Shown piece after piece: positions 24,308 to 35,045 of a stretch of DNA of 64,000 nt. The notes below the pieces were generated by a model. That model was not told the origin of the DNA. It ran no database searches and saw nothing but the letters and a program-made list of their open reading frames with translations. This DNA is from Isoetes taiwanensis (Eukaryota > Streptophyta > Lycopodiopsida > Isoetales > Isoetaceae). A program made the translations under genes and the position numbers. The stretch's first letter is position 1; every line of letters begins with the position of its first letter. The stretch spans positions 3,852,600-3,916,599 of the forward strand of contig JAJEKV010000058.1 in assembly GCA_021234155.1 (NCBI GenBank), given 5' to 3'.

Positions 24308-24652
24308 CTACATCATCAAGACATCATTAACGACTCCTTTTGGTTGTACACTCTCATTAGCAAAAGATTTTAGAATAATTGGGGCTGTGAAGTGATTTTT
24401 AACTCTAAAGAGTCCATAATATGTAAAGGCATGATATTTATACGAGCCTCCATCCAAGATGACTTTAGAGAGTGTTTTACCTTCGACTTGAGCTTCACAT
24501 GAGAATATACCAGGGTCTTTCCCAACTCTAGAAATGTTGTGGACAATAGGTTCTGAATTCTCCTCTATAAGTGTTTTGACACGCTCTCTATAGGAAGGTG
24601 CTATTCTTAACAAGGTCAAAACATCTAGGGTGACTCTAGTAGACTTCAACAC
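24308..24652 (-). pseudogene. Aspartic protease region
   Basis: The motif VILDGGSYKYH matches the ILDGGS-type active site common in Tat/Ogre/Athila proteases, where the triplet is DGG rather than DTG. It is followed by about 35 residues ending near 24308. It lies between the knuckles and the RNase H, the normal place for protease. Confidence 0.75.
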
Positions 24653-24825
24653 TGGTCAACTTCACCTAACAGCCTGGCGGGCTGTCATTTTGAGGTGAAA
24701 CCGGCTCAGTAATCACAGAGGGCGAGAGGAGCTATGCTATTTCTAGGCATGTTGGCTTGGCGAGGTGCGGATCTTAGGCTATAGGGAGTACCGGCAGCCA
24801 AGACCTCTTCTTCTCTTGAAGTTCA

Positions 24826-26035
24826 TCACCTCCTTCTCTGTGAATCGAGAAACAAACATGAGAAGAGGATGCATCTGATCTTACCTTTATCTTTCAACAT
24901 ATACTCTTTGATCCACTTTTTGTCTTCATAATGGCCTGTTTCTTTACAATATGAACACACAGGGCACTCCTTACCAGTGTGGCCCTTTCTATCACATCTA
25001 GGGCAAGGCTTGGACCAGCAACTACTTTCTGAATGGCCTGATTTCTTACAGTAGGTACAATGTTTTCTACTTTGTGTAGAATCTGAAGACTTGAAATCGG
25101 ATGCCTCATCTCGGGTGCTTTGGAGCCTTCTTGAGCTCGAGAGAGTTGCTTGGTAACCTCCATAAGTGTCTCTGCAGTCTGGCATGTTGGGTTGCAATTT
25201 TAAGGTTAGTAGCTTGCAACTTAGAAATCTCTTCTCTCATATCTTCTTCAAAAGAATTTTTCTTCTTCTTTGTACACCACGGGTTCATAGTTAGTCTCTA
25301 AATCATTGAAATAATCAAGATCAACGTGCTCAAAAGTAGAAAATGCAGCCCTTAGCCTGCTGATCTCAATTGCTTTGGAAAATACCCTTGGTAATGTCTC
25401 AAAACGTTGTTGTTGATGTATTTTCATTAACTTCTTGTAAATGGGAGGTCCGAACTTCAAACCATGCAAGAAAGCGTTGATCAAATGCAAAGGAGGATTA
25501 TCTACACCCTTTGACTCACACTTTATCACATGCTCTCCAAATCTATCAACATAAGCTTCTATGCTTTCATCACTTCTAATAGAAAGAGAATGCGATTCTT
25601 TGAAGCAAAGTTTCGAGGAGTCACAGATTCGCCAAACCTATCAATGAATCTGCTCCTCATCTCTTCAAATGTGTGAACACCATAAATCTTTCTTTGAGTG
25701 TTAAACCATTTAGTAGCAAGATCATCAGATAAAGAAAGCTTGAACAATTCCAACTTAGTCATACCTCTAGGAGCATGATTCCTAAAATAATCATCAAATG
25801 AGTTTAGAAATACCTCCAGGGGTTTCTTTCTGTCATAAAATTTTGTGAAGGAGGCGTCTCCAACCTGAAGATAGGGTTGACATAGTTGCCTAGAGGAGGC
25901 TGCTGCTGCTCTTTTCCTAGCTGCTACTGCCGCCAACGGGGCTCCGAGAGGCATATCTTCAGCATGGCTAGGCTCTCCATCACCATCCATATCTGTACCA
26001 GTCTTCCTTGGGTGCCTCACCATGAGGGCTCTCAA
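24826..26035 (-). pseudogene. gag with three zinc knuckles
   Basis: From an ATG at 26035: a capsid-type region (YDRKKPLEVFLNSFDDYFRNHAPRG, then LFKLSLSDDLATKWF, FEEMRSRFIDRFG) and a second part at 25248-25529 (INAFLHGLKFGPPIYKKL). Then come three Cys/His knuckles near 24915-25070: CTYCKKSGHSESSC, CPRCDRKGHTGKEC and CSYCKETGHYEDKK. The last cysteine of the third knuckle is lost. The pieces lie in more than one frame. Confidence 0.85.
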
Positions 26036-26060
26036 GTTTTTTGCAAGAGTTTTTTAGAGA

Positions 26061-26078
26061 ATCCCGGTAGGACCTCCA
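26061..26078 (-). other. Candidate primer binding site of the Tat-like element
   Basis: On the minus strand, five bases inside the 5' LTR, the sequence begins TGGAGGTCCTACCGGGA. It starts with TGG as a primer site must (complement of CCA). The plus-strand complement looks like a tRNA 3' end (ATCCCGGTAGGACCTCCA). It is not the initiator-Met site, and I cannot name the tRNA. Confidence 0.6.
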
Positions 26079-26083
26079 AAAGA

Positions 26084-27977
26084 TGTTGCCTTTCACAGAA
26101 TCCTTGCAAAAACTGTGATGCACAAATCTCTAAATTGTGGGATTTCCTAAAAGATACTTGCCAAATCTCGTGTTTAGGGGCAGAGAGCCAAAGGTGTGGT
26201 GAGGGATGTGAAAAGATGAGAAAAGAGGTGCAAATGTGAGGAAATAAGGTGATATGTGAATGCAGGTGTATGGTGGGATGTTTTTCGTAACAAAGTGGTG
26301 AAAATGATTGAAGAAAAACTTTGGGATCTTGATCAAACTTCCTTTGAATGCAAATGAAATATTTGAGCAAATTCTGGCGAGAATAGCTATTTGTTTAGCT
26401 AAGTCTAGATAATATCGATAACTTGAATTGATTTCAACTCATTTGTTGATCAAGATTGGTGGGAAATTGTGGCAAAGTTAGCCCGTATGGGGTGGGTGGC
26501 ACATAAAAATGGGAAAACCCTAATTTTTTTGAAAAAAACTCGAAATCGATTGAAGAAAGGGGAAACACCATGGATTGCTCAAGAAAACTTTTCTCAGATT
26601 ATCTTAGGAACATAATACACTGTCAGGTAATCCATTTGATCACTCTGAAATAGAATTTGTATCAGAACTTCAAAAATCTTGGCTTTCAAGAACAAGGGCG
26701 GGTTTCTAATCAAAAATCTCCTCTCTGGTGTGGAATACGGCTCGGATCATCTTTATAGACACGTGTCGGGGTAGTTAGAGCTCAATTTGTGCGCATATGG
26801 CCCACGAACTCTTCTTTCCCAAAAATAGGCAATATTCTGTTCTTGGCATGATCTCCATTAATTCGGCATCCTCTTCATGATTCGATTGGTTCCAGAGGTC
26901 GATTATGATCAGGCGAACTGCTCTGCATCACTCAAAGTGCGCGGGAAGCCGAGAATCATAGAACCCTAATGGATCTTGGCGGATTTTCTTCGGTGGATAT
27001 ATCCCATGGGCCTAAATCAAAAAGTCATTTCGGTATATATAGCTCGATCCCGCAAACTCTTAAATTGGCGTGTCTTGCCCCCGTGGGATTCGGTACCTCC
27101 ACCGCCCCACACGTCCGGGTGAGCCACGTGGAGGGGGGTGATTGGCTGAAAAGGAATCTAGGTCAGGGGGGGTGGTAGAATAGGACAATTTTTTTACATT
27201 TTCTCAAAGGGCACGATTCCCAAGAATTGGAATTCAAGGGTCTATATAAGGTCTTTTTTGGAAATTTTTTGTGCCAGGTGGCATATTTTCTTGGGGCAAC
27301 ATGGTGAGGTGGTCAAATTTTGGAAAATAGCACTTTGATTTTTTGGCTAAAAAAGGTGAATCAATGGTGACTGGACATGATGAAATGATGACTTGGCATA
27401 ATGAAGGATGATGTGGCAAGGTCAAACATGGCTTTTGCCTAAGTGGATTTTCGAAATTTTAAATGCCCCTTGATATTTTTGATGAGGTGGCATGATTTTG
27501 ACCCAAGTGGCAAAGATATAACCAAAGTTGGATGACAAAGCATTTTTTGTGAGCAAGGTGGCCATCCTAGGTGGCATTTTGACTCTTGATGGCGTGGCAA
27601 GGGTATTTTTTGGAAAGTGTGCCTTTTGACTTTCTATTTTGACTTTCACTTGACTTTTTGACATCTTTGGCACTTTTGGATGATGACTAGGATGCCACTT
27701 GGCAAAGGTATAGATTTTTTGGCATTTTGGGATTTTTAGGCATCTTTAGAAGCATATTTGGCTAGCGATAGGGGAAATTCAAGGAGAAATGGGAGATAGG
27801 CTCAAAAAATTTGGGAAAAATCAAGGATGGCTAATTTTGGCTAAAGGATTTGGCAGGGGTACTCACCTGGCCTAGATTCTCTTTCAGCCTGATACCTTTC
27901 CTTAATAGCTCCTCCAATACTTAGAATTTTCTTCATATCTTCATTTCTTCTTCATGTTGCCACTTCAAGGGGCAACA
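26084..27977 (-). repeat. 5' LTR of the Tat-like element
   Basis: 1894 bp. Read on the minus strand it begins TGTTGCCCC and ends GGCAACA. It aligns end to end with 17770-19661. Many differences between the two copies are single-base indels and changes at C or CG positions. Confidence 0.95.
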
Positions 27978-27982
27978 CTGTA

Positions 27983-29000
27983 GATTTTGGATATGGGTAT
28001 TTTTCTAGTTCTTTTGGACCGTATACTATGGGTTTTCTTGCTACCCCAGTAACGCAGATGGCATGTCCATATTGTATATAGGTGAATCTCCCGGGTTTGC
28101 TTGGAATATTCTCCCGGAATAAGGGGGATCGCACATTCATGGCGCCATATGTATTTAATTCTGTTGGTTGTCAGACAGACTGATGCAACACGTGGCGCTT
28201 CTAAAAAGCCACTTGCATTATAGCATACCGGCAACTTGGTTTGTCAGATACCAAGCGTGCGCGTCACTGCCTTCTACATTTCAAAATTTGAATGTGTAGG
28301 TTGAAGCTTTGTATCAGATCAGACTTTCATTTCGAGGCGCTGCGGCTGCGCCTTAACCGGGATCTTTACTTCATCCTAATACAGACTTCCCGCCCCCTAC
28401 AATTCGAAATTTGAATTTGCTTAATGTATAAAAGCATGGATTGTAGGAGAATGGACTTTTCGATTTCCATATGCACGTTGCAAATTTCAAAAACGAGGTT
28501 AGTACGGACGTTCGGCTCACACGAAGCGAATTGTGTTGGGGCATACAAATTGTACACCTTCAGTATGGAAGTTGCTTGTTGTCAAATTGAACTTAAACAC
28601 AAGTGAGGTCGGCACGTGTTTTTTTTTTAAATCCCAATTATCGACATAGTGTGACGTAGCATCTTGGTATTAAATAGTATGTTAAATTCGAATTATATCG
28701 GTGTTCATTTTCAGGTTAAACTCAAATCATATAGGTTTAGGAATAAGGTTAAAAAAGGAATATATTGGATATTTTAGGAATAAGGTTAAAAAAGGAAGAT
28801 ATTGGATATGGCTCAAATTTCGAGACATGCACATAATGGCATGTAATGATGGTTGATAGGACTGGAATTCGAATCATTCCTACGATTTTCACGTCTAATC
28901 CAGCCTATATCTATTCCAGCCTAGATTGGCGCCCATTCTCCCCCCATTCTCCACCCAATCTTCGCTAGATCCTTCGCCCAATTTCGCTAGTCCATCGCCA
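27983..29000. other. Intergenic; small tandem duplication
   Basis: No gene seen. 28737-28811 holds two near-identical 37-bp units (TTTAGGAATAAGG...TATTGGATAT). The last 100 bp before 29001 are C-rich with repeated CCCATTCTCC and TTCGCTAG motifs, and look like a 5' leader of the frame starting at 29001. Confidence 0.5.
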
Positions 29001-29029
29001 TGAAGAGATCGGCTACGGAAGAGCCGGAG

Positions 29030-29827
29030 TGATACGACTCATAGTTTGTAGGAAAACAGAAACTACTCAACAACATCTTAACTGTATTTCATGATCTGAT
29101 TACATCACATATGTCACAGACAAATACGTTGCTAAGCACGCTTAACCACCCAACCGGGTCCACAAGATTATGGCAGTGCAATGGCAACTGGTATGGCAAA
29201 CAATCTCTAGCTACTCCACGTAGCTCTAGAGCAAAGACTGATAATCCACTTATCAGATAAGAAGGCTCCTCCCTCAATTTTACATATTCACCCTTCACAC
29301 AAGAAAGGAAATTGCTCTAATTCCATCCCGGTATAACTTGATACAAGTCGATGCCTTCTTATATCTTCATTGCCTTTTTTGAAAAGGCAATTGCCCATAA
29401 TAGTATCTCCCTTCTTTTGAGCGTCCACCCTTATTTTAAAAGTGCTTCCTACGATTCCCTTTTGTCCAAATAATAACCCATTGCTATTATTATCTTGGCC
29501 CCCAAAATATCCAACCTTTTTCCCATGTAAAAGCAAGCGTAGGCCCTTTTTCAAAAGTTTCCCCTCTTGCCTAATATTAGTCAACGCCCTTTTATTAAGA
29601 AAGGCCCTTTTGTGTACAATAGTCCCTTCTTTGTCTCCACGACCCCATCAATAATGTGATCACCTTTTATTTCAAATAATAAAGGCCCCTAGTAATGTGT
29701 ATCTCCCCGTCCAATTTCCAATGGTTATCCCTTGCCATCAAATGTTTGCCATACTTTGCCATATTTTTGCCATGCCCCCATAACCCTGGCGCCGTGGACC
29801 ACTCCCCCGTGCTATGACTCCGCATCA
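29030..29827 (-). repeat. 3' LTR of the TRIM-like element
   Basis: 798 bp. Differs from the other LTR by only a handful of bases (for example an A-run difference near 29383-29386), implying a recent insertion. Confidence 0.95.
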
Positions 29828-29952
29828 ATCCATCCCTTCTTAAAGAAGATCGTCCGCGATCTTCCAAAGACGCTCCCGAGGGACCCATCCCTTCTCAAGG
29901 CGATTGCCCCATACGTCTGAAGGTTCTGCAAATTCAAGAAATAGTTACGGAT

Positions 29953-30170
29953 ATGCGCGTACTTCCACAGTACGATATATCCTTGTACCTCCACGGCACA
30001 TTGCTATTGTTTGTACCTCCGCGGTACTATTTGATAGTATCTCCACGATACCAAACTATTGTATCTCCACGATACGTTAGTATTTTTCGTACCTCCGCGG
30101 TACTACTTGGTTGCATCTCCATGATACAGTATCTCCACGATACCAATCCACCATGGGTACTCACAAGAAA
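29953..30170 (+). repeat. Short repeats inside the TRIM-like element
   Basis: Alternating ATCTCCACGATAC and GTACCTCCGCGGTAC-type units recur about ten times. Many are short palindromes (GTACC...GGTAC). They belong to the non-coding internal region; role unknown. Confidence 0.8.
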
Positions 30171-30873
30171 TAAAATTCTTATTCTCTATTCCGCATAAAG
30201 AAAATCAACTTACGAGCTTTACCCATAAGCCTGTCCCATAGGAAACAATTTGAGATTCCGCATCCAAATTTTGCGTCCATATCCTTGACAGCTTGTCCGT
30301 AAAGTTCCTCCCCAATGCTTAACACTAAGCAAACCTGCAATAGAGGTCAAGTGTTAGTACAGATGACTTCCCAAGTCAAATATTTATATAATTGACTCCC
30401 ATGGCCAATCAGTCTCTCAGATCACCATCCCAAGCAAGATGCTTTTATTTATTCCATAATCCCCCAAAGGATCATAGGAATTTCTTCAATAATCCGAACT
30501 CGTTCGCAACAAGTCGGTCCCATATGCTTCGAGCATTCTCCACGAAAGCACCGAGCTTTTCTCTTCTCTGCTACTGATGCTCCAGCTTCACTTGCAGCAC
30601 TAGTCATCAAATCCTCCTTACTTGGACGCCACGTTCCAAGAATTCGCCGGTTCACTCATATACTTGACCCCAACACACTTTTTGACGAAGTTCAACCCAA
30701 CTGTACTTGCAGCACAACTTGCAAGATTCTTGGTGTGTCGCAGCCTTAGAGTATAATACCACCACTAGTTCCATCTTCCTAGTTCCAATCCAGAGTAGGA
30801 ATACAAAGTCTCGGTGATGTTTCCATAGCCCATAGATTCCCAGAAGAATCGTAACTTCCGCTCTGATACCACT

Positions 30874-31670
30874 TGATACGACTCATAGTTTGTAGGAAAA
30901 CAGAAACTACTCAACAACATCTTAACTGTATTTCATGATCCGATTACATCACATATGTCACAGACAAATACGTTGCTAAGCACGCTTAACCACCCAACCG
31001 GGTCCACAAGGTTATGGCAGTGCAATGGCAACTGGTATGGCAAACAATCTCTAGCTACTCCACGTAGCTCTAGAGCAAAGACTGATAATCCACTTATCAG
31101 ATAAGAAGGCTCCTCCCTCAATTTTACATATTCACCCTTCACACAAGAAAGGAAATTGCTCTAATTCCATCCCGGTATAACTTGATACAAGTCGATGCCT
31201 TCTTATATCTTCATTGCCTTTTTTGAAAGGCAATTGCCCATAATAGTATCTCCCTTCTTTTGAGCGTCCACCCTTATTTTAAAAGTGCTTCCTACGATTC
31301 CCTTTTGTCCAAATAATAACCCATTGCTATTATTATCTTGGCCCCCAAAATATCCAACCTTTTTCCCATGTAAAAGCAAGCGTAGGCCCTTTTTCAAAAG
31401 TTTCCCCTCTTGCCTAATATTAGTCAACGCCCTTTTATTAAGAAAGGCCCTTTTGTGTACAATAGTCCCTTCTTTGTCTCCACGACCCCATCAATAATGT
31501 GATCACCTTTTATTTCAAATAATAAAGGCCCCTAGTAATGTGTATCTCCCCGTCCAATTTCCAATGGTTATCCCTTGCCATCAAATGTTTGCCATACTTT
31601 GCCATATTTTTGCCATGCCCCCATAACCCTGGCGCCGTGGACCACTCCCCCATGCTATGACTCCGCATCA
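30874..31670 (-). repeat. 5' LTR of the TRIM-like element
   Basis: 797 bp, almost identical to 29030-29827. Open stretches seen in both copies are shared because the LTRs are copies. They have no known protein match. Confidence 0.95.
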
Positions 31671-32017
31671 CGGAGGTGTCCTCCAAGAGGCACCTATTAC
31701 GGCTGGAAGAGGTGTTCCCTCCGTTGTTCCCTCCGCTGCCCACGGTTCTTGCTTTGAATGCTTCCGATTCCTCTGATTCCTCTTATTCCTCTGATGAGGA
31801 ATCAGAGATTGAGGAATCAGAGGAAATTTCGGAGCAGGAGTTCATCACAGGTGTTCTTGAAGGCTGGGAAGGAGATTCTTCAGAGAATGAGTGGTCTACC
31901 GAAGGAGAAGAAGCCGAAGATGATGAAGAAGATGAAGAAGTTGAAGACGAATCCGCTGACTTCGAGGAGCTCATGGCGTTCCTAAATGGTACATGCATGT
32001 TTTCTTTCTTTTCTTAA

Positions 32018-32780
32018 GCATTCAACTAACGGTTATTTCTTATTTTTTGTTTTTGGGATGGTGAGATGGATGAATGAAATTTGTTAGGGCAGGGAGCACC
32101 TCTTTTTTTTTTTCCTTGTTCTTAGCCAAATTTTAGCCTCCGGCTTGCCAAATTTTAGCCTCCAGCTTGCCTCCAGCTTCTTACCATATGACTTCAAGCC
32201 TCCGAGTTTTTTTGTTGTGAATAGTTGAAGCCTCCGGGCATTTAAATTTACAAAATGATGTTCTGATGTAAAGCCATACGGCCATAAAAAATTTTGAATG
32301 TAAAAAGTTTTTGCTTCTAATTCCATTTGAATACCTAACTTGTTTTTTTACTGTACATGTTTTGGTGCTTATAGGATTGTGTATATGACAAGGGCAGCTA
32401 GTGTAGGCAATTGTGTGAATAGAGCTGAATTGGATGAATGTAGGCAATTGTATAAATTTTATGAATGGATGTGAATTGTATGGAAATATGCAATTTTATG
32501 ATTGGTTTATACAAAGGGTTTATAAAGTACAAAGGTTATGGTGTTTGTGTTTAGATACCTCTAATACAAGAAGTCTTTGACTACTTTTCACAACAGATTC
32601 CTTTAAAAATCTATTGCTATTTAAATTATAGCAAAAATGAGTCTTGAAACTCTTTAAGTAGTAGAAGAACTCTTTGGCTAGTTATCCATTTGATGACCAT
32701 TTTTTAAGAAAATATGATATGTGACATTCTTATATGCAAACATTCATAAAATTTATGAACATTGAAGGTCAAGGCCATCC
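32018..32780. other. AT-rich intergenic or intron
   Basis: Contains a short tandem array of TTTTAGCCTCC(G/A)GCTTGCC near 32130-32180 and a repeated TGTAGGCAATTGTGTGAATAG motif near 32400-32450. No gene recognised. Confidence 0.5.
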
Positions 32781-32794
32781 TTGTTTAAAGAGGA

Positions 32795-34400
32795 TTCGCC
32801 TGGTGTGATCCTTGCGTAAAAAAGTAAATAGAAACACAAATATTGAACTTACAACTTAGCGTAAACAAATAGTATTTTAATAAACCAACACTTTACATAC
32901 TCACTTTACACTTTAAATATGATATTTCTTTCTTTCCTTTTACTTGAAAGCTATTTTTTTTTTCAAGATGGATCACACCAAGCGCATAATACATATGCAA
33001 AAAAAAGGGACACACTAAATTCGCATGGTGTGATCCACTTTCTTATTTGTTGTCAAATTAAAATTAAACACAAGTACTCATTCCTATTTGTATCTAAAAT
33101 GCTTTACCACTCTTAAGTACATAAGTCATTATCCCTTTTCAAAGAGCATATTATTTTTCAAGAATGATCACACCAAGCGAATAGTACATATGCAACAAAA
33201 ATGGAACACACTAAATTCGCATCGTGTGATCCACTTTCTTATTTGTTGTCAAATTAAAATTAAACACAAGTACCCCTTCTCATTTAATGCTTTATCACCC
33301 TAAGTGCATAAAGTTATTAGTCCTTTTCAAAGAGCATATCTTTTTTTAAGAAGGATCACATCAAGCATCCTATTTGCATCTAAAATACTTTACCAACTCT
33401 AGTAGTACATAAAGTTATTAGCCTTTTTCAGAAAGCAAACACTTTATCAATAAATGAGTACGTCACATATCCACACTTAACTTCAAATAAGACACATATA
33501 TATTTCTTTTATTAAAAGATAATCAAAGTAATTTTACTATAGGAAGTCATCTTTTTCCAAAAAGATCACACCAAGCGAATTTTGTATAAGCTAAAAGGTT
33601 GGAATATACTAAATTCGCATGGTGTGATCCACTTTCTTGTTTGTTGTCAATAGATAATAACACCAAGTCCCTCATCAATAGTCTCCCATTTGCATATAAA
33701 ATATGTATCATTCCAAGTTATATTATGTTTTATGAACTAAACTTTTTCAAAGAGTGTCCCAAAGCAAAATACAAACACTTAATCAATAAGCCAACACTTT
33801 ACCAACAACCAAAACTTTATTAAATAAGATTTTTATGTTATTTTATCAAACCTAACAATGTTTCCATATGTGACACTTTGAGTTAACTGATCCAAAGGCT
33901 CATGAAAGCGACATTCTATACAATATATCTTTGGAGCTTTTGTGTCGTGGCATTAGTAAACACCTCTAATGGAGCAAATATTTTGTAACTCATTTTTTCA
34001 ACAACCCTGGATGCACGTCTTATCAAACATTTCTTCATTGCAAGGACACCATTCTCATAAGGCTTGCACAATTCGCTTAAAAGAGGTTATGGGACGACTT
34101 TCAAGCTCGGCTCCCACAACTTTACAACGTAAAACTAGATGCCCATTGCCCTGAATGTATATCTTGGAAAAGCATGTCTCTTATGTCCATATGTTGGACA
34201 ACAACGATGCTAGTAATGCTTTTCCCTAGTCTCAAATCCCCGACATCTGATAAATATAGCCCAAAGAAAAATATTTGATTCAGTGAGTGAATATAAATCA
34301 AGAAGAGGGAAGAAAAAAGAAGCAAAAAAGGATCACATGACGCCGAAATCTCACTACACATTTACAAAGTGCATATGCATTTTCGCATGGTGTGATCCAT
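32795..34400. repeat. Dispersed GGTGTGATCC / GGATCACACC motif array
   Basis: About ten copies of a motif near ATTCGCATGGTGTGATCC, in both orientations, at roughly 32800, 32965, 33018, 33165, 33215, 33352, 33565, 33615, 34330 and 34382. Opposite-facing pairs flank 40-50 bp. Around them a degenerate unit of about 200 bp is tandemly repeated (32930-33130, 33130-33310, 33310-33430 and 33540-33720). Such subterminal motif clusters are typical of transposase-binding regions of DNA transposons (inference). Confidence 0.75.
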
Positions 34401-35045
34401 GTATTATTGAGGGTGCAAATTTGCAAATATCCTCCTCTTCAAATCCCTTCCCCCCCTCCCTTCCCCTTTTTTTTTGCAATATACTATCCATAGCATTTAT
34501 TTTGAACCCTATAGTTCTACCTATTCATTGCGTATGAATGTCGCTCCGGCGATGTAACTCCATAATCACCCTTCGTTAAGGATAGCATGTAAAAACATGG
34601 CATGTAACATACGTTTGCTTGTCAAGCTTTGCCTCCCTCGCCGTTGTTGCTTAACTCTATGCTCGCCCCAAAAAAACACGATTACACTATTGGAGACTTG
34701 GATTCCAAATGAAGAGCGAAGGCGGAGAGGATGCACGTAGCGGCGCTAATGTGAACAATGGAAATCTTGGTGCCAAAATTTGATAAGGTGGTTGGTGCAT
34801 GTGGGCATGTGCACAGTAGGCGGGAAAAGTAGCCATTATTTTGGTCCGCGATACGATTTTCAAAAAATGCGAGCCATTAATGTGGTTGCAATGAATGCAC
34901 AAACATGTCCTATGAAATTTCGCCATGTGGATGCCAAGTAAGCCTGCTCCTCTTTCTACTTGCCAACTAATACTGACTTTGGAAAAAAATGCGCAAACAT
35001 CATTGGTCGCGAGAAACATGACGTGGAATTCTGGCATCCAAGATA
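34401..35045. other. Upstream region of the transposase-like gene
   Basis: Mixed sequence without an open frame of note, just 5' of the coding-like region at 35046. It may hold the promoter, but no clear element is recognised. Confidence 0.4.

Larger units (their letters stand above)
17770..27977 (-). mobile_element. Complete Ty3/gypsy (Tat-like) LTR retrotransposon
   Basis: Two 1.9-kb direct repeats with TGTTGCC...GGCAACA ends bound a minus-strand gag-pol. The 5-bp target duplication CTGTA flanks the whole (17765-17769 and 27978-27982). Domain order from the 5' side (high coordinates): gag, zinc knuckles, protease, an extra RNase H, reverse transcriptase, RNase H remnant, integrase. Frameshifts throughout show an inactive copy. 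No chromodomain is seen. Confidence 0.95.
29030..31670 (-). mobile_element. TRIM-like non-autonomous LTR element
   Basis: Two nearly identical 0.8-kb LTRs (29030-29827 and 30874-31670) with TGATACG...CGCATCA ends enclose 1046 bp without coding capacity. CGGAG flanks both sides (29025-29029 and 31671-31675). The primer site GCTCTGATACCA at 30860-30871 is the reverse complement of the initiator-Met site next to the right LTR, so the element reads on the minus strand. A purine-rich AAGAAGGGATGG sits next to the left LTR on the minus strand. Confidence 0.96.
29001..32017 (+). pseudogene. Acidic-protein gene split by a TRIM element
   Basis: An ATG at 29001 opens ten codons (MKRSATEEPE). The frame is broken by the TRIM at 29030 and continues at 31676 with VSSKRHLLRLEE after removal of the insert and one copy of the 5-bp duplication. 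It goes on through a Ser/Asp/Glu-rich stretch (SSDEESEIEESEE...) to ELMAFLNG, where a possible GT donor occurs at 31988, or to a stop at 32015-32017. Low-complexity acidic tracts prevent a family assignment. It may be the first exon of a larger gene or a TE accessory gene. Confidence 0.5.

Noticed and set aside
26061-26078. A tRNA gene, because the plus strand looks like a tRNA 3' half
   Set aside because: Only the 3' end is present. Its position beside the LTR shows that it is the primer binding site.
31758-31998. Basic and Ser-rich frames overlapping the acidic frame
   Set aside because: Shadow translations of the Glu/Asp/Ser-rich coding repeat.
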